DNA from: Zygaena filipendulae
Lineage: Eukaryota > Arthropoda > Insecta > Lepidoptera > Zygaenidae
Direction: 5' to 3'
DNA length: 64,000 nt
NCBI GenBank assembly: GCA_907165275.2
Contig: OU015669.1
Location: forward strand, 5,292,501 to 5,356,500
Positions 24,541 through 36,200 of the stretch are shown piece by piece. Both the position numbers and the translations under genes were made by a program. Numbering within the stretch: the stretch's first letter is position 1; each line of letters starts with the position of its first letter. The notes under the pieces were generated by a model. That model ran no database searches. It was not told the origin of the DNA and saw only the letters and a program-made list of their open reading frames with translations.

Positions 24541-24825
24541 CTAGCTGTTCCCCGCGGTTTCACTCGCGTAACTTTCGAAATTTTCGCAGGAACTATATTT
24601 TTTTTTTTAAATAAAAGCAGCCTAAGTTACTCCTTATAACATCAGATATCTGCCAGTGAAAGTCCCGTTAAAAGTCCGGTTTGACCGTTTCAGAGATTTG
24701 CCGGCAAAAACAGACAGTAAAAAAAAAAAAATATGCATTTAGTGAAAAGCTGTTAATTTGGAATAACAAACAGACACTTAAAATACATTATTTATACATA
24801 TGTATGTGTAGACTGTAGATATAAA
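24541..24825 (-). mobile_element. Helitron-like, GCCTAAGTTACTCC subfamily
   Basis: Starts CTAGCTGTTCCCCGCGG and carries GCAGCCTAAGTTACTCC, then TGCATTTAGTGAAAAGC and AACAAACAGACACTT. The same subfamily occurs at 38995-39293 and 59828-60134. Confidence 0.65.
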
Positions 24826-25810
24826 TAATATTTAGAATTTGTTAGGATACTACGTTTATATTAAACACCTATTTATTATAAGTATTTAAAAGCTCCACTA
24901 TGGTTTGAACTTTAATAAATTAAAGTACCTACCTACCTAGGTACCTCGTGGGAGAGACGTGTACCGACGTATACCTACGTGACGAAAGGAGTGAGTGTGC
25001 TCGCACTGTAGCACAGTAGTAAACTATACATCCGTATTACCGTTTTCTAATTTGCAACAACTATTACATTTTGTTTGTAGCATAGATCATATAATCACTA
25101 CGGTTTGCAGTGTCTACAGTCTACACCTACCGTTCGACGGGATTAGTCACCGGCGGCGTGACTACACTTATTGTTAGCGAAAATGTGTTAATGACAAGTT
25201 CATATTTACAGACAGATTTAAATATTATTACTCATACATGGACGCAGATAAGCAATAACATGTTAACCCACAATATTAAGTTATTGATTCAGAACGCTTT
25301 GTTGAGAGTTATAGAACGTTTTTTAATGATGTGTTTATCTTATTACATTGTTTAAATACCAAAAAAATGTTAAACATAAAAAAAATGTTGAAACAAAAAA
25401 AACGCTACGATTTTAAAACACGATTTACTCAAAATTTCTCTAATGTGGGTTAACACACTATTGCTTATCTATGTCCACATATCTATCTATTGCAGCTGTT
25501 AACATAAGTATGTTTACAGCTACCCTTGGGCCGGCAGTCTTAACATACTTAAGTTTAGCAAAAAAAAATCGCTTGCAATAGGTAGTATCGAGATTATCGA
25601 AAAAAGCAAGTCTCTACTATGAATGTTATCAACAGTTCTTCTGCGTATTAGTTAAATGAATAGAAATCGTTCGTTCGTGACAGGTGTGTTCGATACCATA
25701 GCGAAAAAAATCGATATTTAAACTGTAGAGACTTCGAAAAATTGATAGATATGTTTTATCATTAAGAAGTTATCAACCGTATGTATGTCGAGACCAGACT
25801 GCATCTCCTG

Positions 25811-26034
25811 GGTCCTTATTCGCCATCACCATAACACGTCGCGTTAAGATCGCCACAAAATTTTTTTTTCCCTCAAGCTCAAAGAAGCTACAAAAAAAAA
25901 CTTCAACGTTTCTTGTAGCATACAGAATACCTAATATTAATTTTAATATTTTGGCATTCGGAGCGTTTGGGATTGTGTTTTTTGGGACGCGCGTTACAGG
26001 CAAGGAATGTTGTTGGTCATAGAGAATAAGGGCC
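25811..26034 (-). mobile_element. MITE of the CCCTTATTC family, 224 bp
   Basis: Inverted ends GGTCCTTATTCGCCATCACC and GGTCATAGAGAATAAGGGCC. The interior (ATTCCTTGCCTGTAACGCG, GTCCC, TACAAGAAACGTTGAAG on the minus strand) matches the plus-strand copies at 61338-61555 and 63388-63598. A 125-codon minus frame across it is not supported as a gene. Confidence 0.65.
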
Positions 26035-26159
26035 CAGACGAAGAACTCCCGAAGAGTCTTAAACATATCGAGCCGTTCGGCGATTACCCGTGGGTAAGTT
26101 ATAGATATTAGTTTTATTATTACGCCTCTCGAAACTATAAATTCAATCAAATTTCAAAT

Positions 26160-27640
26160 AACTACTTTTATTACTAAATATACTTCAAAATCACATAACA
26201 CTTAGATACTCCCGTTTATGGCCCTGTAGAATTTTATATGCTCTAACACTGGAAACCGTATCTGCAATAATCTGCATCCACTGGAAATCGTCTTTAAAAA
26301 GCTAACAACAGTACGTCTCAAATTAGTGTCTCAAATTATATAAACAACGCCCACATAAGCGAAGACTAGATGTTTCTTATATATACCAGTACAAACAAAC
26401 CAACAAGATCAATAGTAAAACTCCCCCTGTTTTACTATAGTGAGAAGGGTGTTAAGTGTCAGTTATGATAAGGTACTACCCTACTATAACTACACCACGC
26501 TTCTGTAAATATTGCTAAGTTAGAGCAAGGGACTTAGAACCCGGGAAAATTACTAGATTATCGCAAGAGCACAAGTAAATAAATAATTTTTAAAGGATGA
26601 TTAAAGTGACAATAATAAAAAATAGTATTTTGTTGAATACTATAATATTTATAATTTTTGTTTCATCTTACCTATACTTCACAGCAAAGAAGCAACCTTG
26701 TTAAAAGAGAAAGCGGATGAGCTATATTTAAATAAAATATATGAATAAATAAACGAATCTAACGATAAGCCTACATTTAGATTTTAATAATGATTGAATT
26801 TAGAAACGTATAAAACTCTCACTCGAACATGTAGTGTGACCAAAGCTTGGTGTATAAAATCGAACACGTAAGTTTACTACTTAGTGACCGTGTAAGATAA
26901 GAATGAAGGATAGGTCGCAAGAGTAACGGAATTGCGGCTTCTTAGGTCAAAGCTCTAAGTTAATTCAAAGTTGTATGAAAGCCAATTAAGTGAAACAAAA
27001 ATTAATATACAATACAAAATCAATTACCTACGATATTAGGAAATTATCCCATTAACCGTAAAACTTAAAGCTAAAAATCGATAGTTCAAAGTAACTTACG
27101 TGTATAATTCAATGATCCTCGTGCTTTGAACGTTTGCACGCGTAGTAGGTATCTCACGAAACATCAACGAAATCCAAATTATGCACCGGTTTTTAGTCCA
27201 ACACTAACTGTACTCTTATATTGGAATTCAAAGGTGGATTTTATAAATTGTTTTTAAATTAATACAATCAGAATATTGTTGATGAATGCGCGCGACGCGA
27301 CTACGTTCGGTCTTAACTCGTGAGTGACTAACTTTATTTTATGACTAAGAAATGCGCCGGTCCACTTGCCAGCTGTTTGTAAACTAACTGACATGTTGTA
27401 ACCGCAATCGGTTATCATAAAAATGTCGACCTTATTGCAAACGACGAACAGTTAAATATCCGATGCGCAAGGGTGTTCATATGCCGTTACACACATGTGA
27501 ACATGTTACCGAGTTACCATCCCCATCATATACGCCACGGCACAGATTACTAAATAGTTGCCACGGTCATTTTTCTTTGGTTTTTAGAGAAAAGGCGAAA
27601 GGGACATTACGGTCTCTGCTTGCTTTACCGATAATAATGT
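26160..27640. other. Non-coding, nothing certain
   Basis: No coding exon was recognised. On the minus strand ATTATACAC|GTAAGT near 27095 resembles a splice donor and might mark a non-coding 5' exon of the gene at 4.15-4.63 kb; nothing else supports this. Confidence 0.3.
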
Positions 27641-27648
27641 GTGGTGCT

Positions 27649-27666
27649 CTCAGACGAAATAAAAAC
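27649..27666. repeat. 18-bp micro-insert with 9-bp direct repeats
   Basis: CTCAGACGAAATAAAAAC sits between two exact copies of TGTGGTGCT (27640-27648 and 27667-27675). The insert equals one arm of the palindromic micro-elements at 8452, 39911 and 41728. Confidence 0.7.
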
Positions 27667-27710
27667 TGTGGTGCTATAACTGGTGCCACGTAGTTAGTTT
27701 TATAATTGTA

Positions 27711-28012
27711 CTAGCTGTGCCCCACGGTTTCACCCGCGTGAATTGGAATTCCCGCAGGAAGTCCAAAGTAGCTTATTTACTGCTTAACATAAAAGTCCCT
27801 TCAAAATCAGTCCAACCGTTTTGGAGATTCACCCGCATGAGTTTCGGAATTGCCGCAGGAACTCTAATAATGATTAAAGTAGCTTAAGTTACTCCTTATA
27901 ACATCTGCTAATTGCCTGTGAAAGTCCCATCAAAATGGCGGTTCCCTCCGTTAATTTCGGAGTTCTGCGGGAATTCCGGGATAAAAAAGTACCCTATGTC
28001 CGTCTCACCCCT
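27711..28012 (-). mobile_element. Composite of three Helitron-like fragments
   Basis: Starts CTAGCTGTGCCCCACGG. The CGTTTTGGAGATTCACCCGC junction and a second GGAGTTCTGCGGGAATTCC show that pieces of at least two subfamilies were joined. Confidence 0.6.
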
Positions 28013-28017
28013 GGGCC

Positions 28018-29060
28018 CTGACCGACTTCAAACCGATCAGTTGCTAGGTACTTGGTAGCACATACGTAAGTAATTTGTAACTTTTTAGTGCAGTGCATTT
28101 TTGTATGTTTTGAAGTCAGTTTTAATTTATTGTTAAAATTTTATCTATTTTTCGCTTTTAAGTGGGTTGGTTTATAATTTATAAAGTGACAATTTATATA
28201 CCCAAATCTCACCCAAAAAAGTTTCCATGATTCCATCATCAGATCCTGACTTCTTTACACAAGGATCAAGTTGAAAGTATACCTTATCAAACAAAATCAG
28301 AATTTTCCAAATCGGGCTAGCCGTCTTCGAGTAGATAATCGCGTAACAAAGATATAAAAACCGACTTCCAAAAACACAAAAATAAAAAACTAAAAATAAC
28401 AAAATACCGATTTAATCTAAAAGACAAAAACACACGTAATTGGTTTGTGCTACCACTGATCGGTTTGAATTCGGTGACAAGCCCACTGGTGTCTGCCCAC
28501 TTGGGTTGTTCTGCTCACAAAGAGCTGGTGGCGGGAGTCGACTTAGCCCATGTACCCCCTCCATATTTGGCTTAACCTTTTTGAAGAGTTCCCTCGATTA
28601 CTCCAAAAAAAAAAAAAAAAAGATCCCATCATCAAGTCTCGACTTCGTGATGAGGGAATCAATTTGAGAGTATCCCCTTTCAAACAAAAAAAAAAAACAA
28701 TTTTCGAAATCGCTCTAATCGGAACCCGTGAAATACGTATTATTGTTGAGTAGTTCCGATGACCATCTGTGGTCTTCATCATCAGTTCAACTTCTTCAAA
28801 TTTTGCTTTCCAAAAGCAAATGAACGATTTACTATAAAAATACCCAAATCAATATAGGTGTGCCTATAATTTTTGAAGAGTTCCCTCGATTTCTCCAAGA
28901 TCCCATCATCAGATCCCGACTTGATGGCAATGGGACCTAATTGGGAGTATACCCATTCAAACAAAAAAATAATTTTTCAAATCGGTCCAACCGTCTTCGA
29001 GTAATCGGTGAACATACATAAAAAAAAAACATACATACAATCGAACATAGAACCTCCTCC
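28018..29060. repeat. Repeat cluster with three related units
   Basis: A block reading GATCCCATCATCA, then GAGTATACCC and TTCAAACAAAAAA, then AAATCGGTCCAACCG occurs at about 28225-28340, 28618-28745 and 28900-29000. An inverted pair (CTTCAAACCGATCAG near 28028 and CTGATCGGTTTGAA near 28456) brackets the first. A CCTCCTCCTTTTTGGAAGTC tail motif closes the cluster and recurs near 29100. The element class is not determined. Confidence 0.55.
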
Positions 29061-29857
29061 TTTTTGGAAGTCTGTTAAAAAAACATACAGTCGAATTGAA
29101 AAGCTCCTCCTTTTTGGAAGTCTTTTAAAAAATAGGTAAAAATTGGTAAAAGAATGTATTTTACTTTGTAGCTTCTTTATCGAAAAATCTTTCAAAAGCC
29201 CGTTCCCATTCCAGGCTGTGTGTTTACAATCTTCGACCACACTGCCACATCAGATGACATCATAAAAAAAAAAAACTAAATTCTTTGCTGGTGGACCCGC
29301 AGGAAACGACTAGATATAGAGCCTTATTATATTTCTATTTACGAAGCTCTCTTGTATTTAGGACAGATAACGGCGGTTAAAGGTGATATAAAGGTGGTTT
29401 ATACAAGACACATCTCCTATTTTCATCAAAATCTGTTCAGCCGTTGCCGTTTTGTGATAACGTTCAAACCGCATGTTCGTCTATTACCAGGCTGTAACTC
29501 ATGAACCGTGATAATTAGACAGTTGTCACAGATAATGCAATTGATGTATTTCTGATGCCACTATAACAACAAATACTAAAAACCAGAATAAAATTAATAT
29601 TATACTACAAACGTGATTTTTTTTGCTTTTTTTATAGAACTGGGTGAATGCAATAGTGGCACAAAACAAAACTTAAGGTAGGTACTTTGAGTGAAAACCA
29701 AATTTTTGTTCGCATTGCGTGCCACTATTACCAGCGCGCGAGCGCGAGGTCCGGAACTCTTCGTACGCAAGTCCGACTTGCACTTTGCCGATTTTTTTAT
29801 TATCTATATACATAAATTATATATATATATAAATTACAATAATCTATCCTATATTAA

Positions 29858-30043
29858 TCTATATAGTATGAACAGGTAAAGTTTATGAGTTTGTGAGGTT
29901 GTAAGGGGTAAACTCTGGATCTACAGAACCGATTTTGAAAATTATTTCACCATTAGAATGCTACATTATCCCTGAGTGATATTATAGGCTATATTGTAAC
30001 CCGGAAGTCCCACGGGAACTCTTAAACCGCGGGGAACAACTAG
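29858..30043 (+). mobile_element. Short Helitron
   Basis: Starts TCTATATAGTATG after an A, contains GGATCTACAGAACCGATTTTG, and ends AAACCGCGGGGAACAACTAG before a T. Confidence 0.7.
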
Positions 30044-30235
30044 TACTTAATAATAACGGTGATTACGTATAGGTAGGTATGGTATATGTAACGCTATTCA
30101 TATAGTGTTGTTTGCCTGACTCACCTCAGTGTACCAAGGCGTACATGTATGTATTTGCTCTGAACCGTCGCACATATATCGATAAACGCAAGGGTTACAA
30201 CTTACAACAGCCAGTGCGTTATCAAGGCGGCCAGC

Positions 30236-30290
30236 ATGCGCGCGCGTTTCAAGTTACTCGCAACCGTGCTATCGGCGATCTTACTGGCAG
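30236..30290 (+). CDS. Ig-like gene 1, exon 1 (signal peptide)
   Basis: Encodes MRARFKLLATVLSAILLA plus one base, a textbook signal peptide (basic start, hydrophobic core, small residues at the end). It ends CAG|GTGATA in phase 1. The matching acceptor is TTTTACAG at 31593, giving E-L-V-N at the start of module 1. Confidence 0.8.
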
Positions 30291-33200
30291 GTGATACTAG
30301 CAAATTATTTTCTTTTGTTCAATAACAGTAGTTTCTTTTCTAAACTCAAAATAAAATCAAGTGTTTTACCATAGCAGGTAACTTTCAAAAATATAATATG
30401 CAACGTGGTTTTTTCAACGTAACCAACCGAAATAATTGTTGTTCATTTGGCAAACAATGGTGTGCTTATTATTGGGTATATTTTTTCTCATTTTTATAAA
30501 TGAATAGTCAGTGTATGAATTTTTGAAACTATCTGGGTCATCTGCATGCCTATGCCGATGCCGTGACGTTAGTTTAGAAGTTATGTAATTAATTATTTTA
30601 TGTTTTACTTAATTTTTGTTCGGAGTTCCTGCGGGAATCCCGGATTAAAAGTACTCTATGTCCGTCTCTGTATCCCTGATAACTTGTAAAGGTATGCAAA
30701 ATTTAATGATAATCGGTCAAGCCGTTTACGCGTGTTTCGTGACCAAGGAAAATACGGATTCATTTTTATACATATAATACTAGGTATTTTCGGAGTTCCC
30801 GTTGAAATTTTAGGATAAAAAATACCTATGTTATTTTAAAAAATTCTTTCACTTATACGAAGCTATGGTCGTATAAGTGAAAGAATTTTTTTAAATCGGT
30901 TCAGCAGATCCAGACATTACCTACCCAACGTCACAAACTCGCTATTCACAAACTCACAATTTACAAACTTACTTATAATATTAGATTAGTATAGATATAT
31001 AGAATATCTGTGGTGCCTACTGCGTTATGTTTCAGCATGTGTATGTATTTGTTTGTTTATAGCTACTAAACTTAAGTTACAATTACGTGGTTTGTAAACA
31101 AGCGATCTCACTCGTCAATCAACATTCATCCAAGCGACACAAAATAGTCTGAAGCAATTTTTTTTTTTGTTTGCAACGTAGTATATTTACTCTGAGGTTT
31201 GCAGTTTGATTTGATGTTTTTTTCTATACTTACTTTAAGAAAATATTATTTTGAGCATATAGGTAGGTACATGGTTTTTTTTTTAACTTTCAAGTAGCTA
31301 TCATTTTAAAGTAAGCTTCAGCTGAATCACTTCATTCTGCCTGTATTTCATAAAAAATCCCTTCTGTAAATACAAAATTAGAGCAATAGTCTAAAAATAA
31401 AAGTCAAAAAATTCCGCATTTGTTATTTAAATTTCGTTTTTTAACCAGCTATACTAGATGGATAAAACTAAACGTTTTGTTAAAAAGCAAATGATGTCCC
31501 TAAAGTAGTTTACGTTTGTTGTCACACTATAACGAAATATATGTATAGGTAAAGGATGAATGAAATAAGTTTAGTTCAACGAATGTTTTACAGAACTCGT
31601 CAATGCTGGTGATAAGATATCGAAAAATGTCGGTGATTCTTTACCTATCAGTCTGAGAAATAGCAGCAGTATAGAAGACTGCTTTCTGACTGCTCCTAAT
31701 GGCGAAGTTATTAAATTTTTGCCCGAGAGTAACAATACAGACGCTAGATATCAATATGCACCATCGCCGCCGCTCAGGGTGTGCTCAGTGACCGTTCACA
31801 ACCTAACTGTCGACGACACTGGTGTTTGGAGGCTCACGTACACAATTGCGGGAGAAGATGACACGGAAGAAGTATACAACATAGTTGTTGGTCAAGGTTC
31901 GTTGTTTTGAGAGATATTATGAAGCAAGGGCCGATGATCAATTCTGCGCACGAATAACACAAAATCGCACCTCTTTCTTCTCACATAATAACCTTAAGCG
32001 TACATATATCGACGATTGAACCTAAGGATCCCCCTCATGGGTCTCCTTTATGTACACTATGCAGTATGCAGAAACGTCGAGATTTTGTATTTTACTTGAT
32101 CAAAATTGGTCTTCTATGCATCGAGTAAATAGAAAACGAAATTAGGATTTTTGTTATATGTGTATATGGTTATGTTTATTTTTAGTTTTGCAATCTATAG
32201 TAGGTATATTAGAATTGCATACTGGAAAAGATTATTTGTAGGGGATAGGTACATTTAAATTATTCCAAAAAGTTATACATTATTTTTAGTAACCTAGATT
32301 TATTTCATCTTTGCTTTGCTTATAACAGAAAGACAGACAAAGTTACTTTCGAATTTAAAATATTAAATAAATAAATAAGGATGTTCTGGATCGGTTCATC
32401 TAGATTTGTGCGAATTTTCGTTTAATACGCGGCAACAGCGAGTCAATTTATATTTCAGTCTTATAATACCTATGTATGTTTGTATATTGGTATTCTATGT
32501 GTTAATCCGAAATAATATTTTATCTGGAAACTACCATCCAAATATCGAAAATTTCACTATGGATGTACAGCGATTTCTACATAGATTTTTCGTATCTTTT
32601 TATTGGAATAGAAGAAAAAAAATGCTTATTGTATTAATCTCTTATTTTTTATTAATCTATTGACTGCTAATACTTCTTGCAGAAAATCCGACTTTGCAAG
32701 ATAATCAGACAAACCTGTTAAGTGAAATCAATCATAAAACCCGAACTGGCCTATATATTGACCTCGCACTGAGCAAAGCTGATTATGATGAGGAGTGCTT
32801 CTTATACACACCGATAAAAGTGGATACTAACAATAATACTGATGACAGTAACATTTCTTCCTTCGTCACTGAAGGCACTTACCATTACAATAGTTCTATT
32901 GATAGCTTGGACATTGAGGGCGTTAGAAAGCAGATGAGCAGTGACTATGTATCTTGTCGAGTGACTATAGGCCCTATGGAGGAAAAGTTGCTTGGAAGTT
33001 GGTCTTTATGTGGAACCCAGATAATGACCCACGTAAAAAGATGTCAACCAATCACTATTGCATGGAGAAGTAAGTAGAAATGATAAATAGGATATCTTTG
33101 TTAAACTAGAGCAAAATCTATGAAGCAAGCGTAATCTGATTATCAATATAATTATAAGTTCCACTGCGTAAAATAAATAAAAGCATAATATGATCGTTAA

Positions 33201-36200
33201 AATATGTAGCTTGTCTATTACAACTCTGGGTCGGACGCTTGTATTAGGGCCCCTAATATGAGTGCTTTGTTCAATTGTTTATTTTCAAACGCACGTTATT
33301 AAAAAGTTTATTATTTGAATGACTTCTCCTGGTTCCATTGCTGGAGCTCTCAAATTTATTCCAGGGTAATTTTCCAGGCTCTTCGATTCCAAGCAGCAAC
33401 TGGCAAACTACGACCCACCCTAAGTTGTACTACCCTGTCCATTTTGGGGGTGAGGTAAACCCCACCATCCGAGGAGAAGGTGATGTGGAGACATGTCATG
33501 TCATCACGCCCAATGGCGAAGACTTGGTCCTGACTTCCGACACCACCTATCCGAACATCTCCCTTGCAAGCTATAGTGACTCCTCGCTGTGTGGCGCACA
33601 TATAGGACCCCTTCACAGAAATCACCTTGGATACTGGACAGTGTATGGTAGATTTTCCAGTTGGTCTGGGTATAATGAAGTAATACAACCGTTTAATTTT
33701 TCTCTTTACGGTAAGTCTGTGAATTATAGTTTTCAATAGATGTTTCCTGAGGTATAGCCCGCATTAATGTCGCTTTTTTTTAGGATAAAAGTATCCTACC
33801 TACATGTTATTCAAGAACATAATATTAATTATTCTTTATCCCTCATCTACGTCCATTCAGCCATTTTTACGTCATTGAGTGACAAAAATTGAAATATCTA
33901 CACAGTTATTGCGATAATAAGTGCCCTACTAATTGCAGTACAGAAAATATTAAATTACTTATTCGAATTTATACTAATTTACGATATAAATTTATTTTTA
34001 TTCAAAAACACTACTTTCCCACTTCAAATTAATTTCCTTTTGCACCCTAAAGTTTTCTGTAAATCAGTCTCAGTGTTCAATAAATATTATAAAAAAATAA
34101 TAAAGTTTATCAATTTTACAGATGAAGAAAATCCGTACGAGCAAGCTTATAATGTCACTATTGAAGTAGAGCCCCAACCACGCGAGGTTCATATCGGAGA
34201 CACTATCATTTTGGATGTGACAAGTGCTGGTGAAGTTAACGACTGTTTATTCAGGACGCCAGAAGGACATTCTTATAGTTACAAAAACAGTCCCCAAATC
34301 ATAGATAACGTAAAACTGAGTGTTATTGAACAAACAAAGTCCATTTGTCGCATCTCTATTGGCCCAATAGATAAATACATGCAAGGCAAATGGCAAATCA
34401 CGGGGAAATTTGAGTCTCGCGGAGTCTTTACGGAGAGGAGACATACTTTCACTATCAGATTAGAAGGTTAGGATGTGTAACTATCTAAATATTTTCAATA
34501 ACTCCTATAGATGTTCTATTTCACGAATCCCGTTTGCCCATGATTGTGTTGAGATGTGCACATGCACATTGTTTTAGTGTGCGTAACTCTGGGAGCGCTC
34601 CAATTTCTATTGCAATGATGTTTACACACACAAATGCGCTCATCTGTACACGTCACTACTATAACAGGCCAGGGCAGAGCGGACTTCGAGAAATAGAACA
34701 ACTCTACTCGTAGTTTAAATTGTAATCGTAGTGACCACTACGCCATAACTTCAAAAAAGAATAATTCAACTGTTTGAGGCTTTATCCTTTTTAAAGATCC
34801 CGAAAATCCTTGGCAAGATGATACAAGAGAAATTGTGGACTTGAATCCACAACTGAGTAACGTGCAGTTTGGAGCTAGTACAAGAGCGAGCATTAGCACG
34901 TCTGTTTTGGACGGCAGCATTGACAGCTGTCATATAAGGACATCCAACGGACTACAGTACATCGTCAGAGATGGCTTGAATATCGACGGAGTTTCCATCA
35001 TGACCAACTCCGTATCGGAATGCTCTATAAGAATACAAGTGGACTCAGAAGACACGATTGGTGATTGGATGCTCATCACTAGAGAAACCAGATTCCGAGG
35101 AAACTCACTGGAAAGGAGACTAAACTTCACTATCTACGTCGAAGGTATTAATTTGATTTATCGATAAATAATTCAGAATTAACAGGAGCGTGTATCAAGT
35201 CACGTTCTGAGATAAGATCACTCCAACACTGATACGGATTAGGTTATTGGTAAATCTTTAGTAAAGCGACAATACGCGCTGTTTGATTATTGTCTATCGC
35301 TTTTTCAATGTATGGTTAATTGTATCCTGGTTTAGAATGGCTATGAGGTAGTATAGTTCAAAGTTTTTCAAGAATTTGAACACTGAAGAAGCGAGTTCGA
35401 ATATAATATGGTTATGTCTTATTGTTAAAAGTAGACGTAATCCAAATTTTTCATTGAAAGCTATACGGTTTGAAATTCACAAAGAATGTTAGCATTAACA
35501 GTCTTTAGTTACGAGTAAGTAGATGGACAATCAACTCGGTTTATGCCCGGTGCTTGGGTTACATCATTTAAACCTAAGCACCGGGTTTAAACCGTGTTGA
35601 TTTCCCATCCACAGTTACGAGTGCATTTTTCGAGTCATAATTGCAAAAATACTCCTTTATGACCTAACTTATGTATAAGGAAAGTTTGAAATATAGTTAA
35701 AATCTTTTTCAGAATTTGTAGACATTTTGCCAAGAAATGTAACCTTAGCGACTGGCGGCAATTTGCACTTCCGCCTGGAGAACGCTACAGAACTGCACGA
35801 TACTTGCAAACTGTTTGCACCGGATAATGTAGAAGCCTCGAAAGGTTATCTGGATACCGCCTTTGTTGATCAGTGCGCATACTTCGTGCCCAATGTTACA
35901 ACTGAAGACGAAGGAACATGGGAAATAAGATACGGAACTAAGATCGTATATCGTGGTCAGATTACACTTAGTGTGCTAGGTAATTATATCTTAATTTTAC
36001 AAATTACAAATCACCGCACATCAGTCAAGTTGCTCGTTAAATAGTAGGTACCTATTTAAAAAGAAAGTTAGGTATTTGTTTTGCAAAATTATTTTGCTCC
36101 GACAAAGTAAATAAAACAGAATACAAAGTAAATGTTGTTAGTAAATTATCTTGAATACTCACTCCAAATGATATAAAATGTACTGTCTATTGAAACATTA

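Noticed and set aside
25773..26150. 125-codon minus-strand frame
   Set aside because: It overlaps a MITE whose sister copies do not preserve the frame.
33356..33736. Minus-strand frame of 126 codons opposite exon 4 of Ig-like gene 1
   Set aside because: It is antisense to an exon with good splice sites and module motifs.
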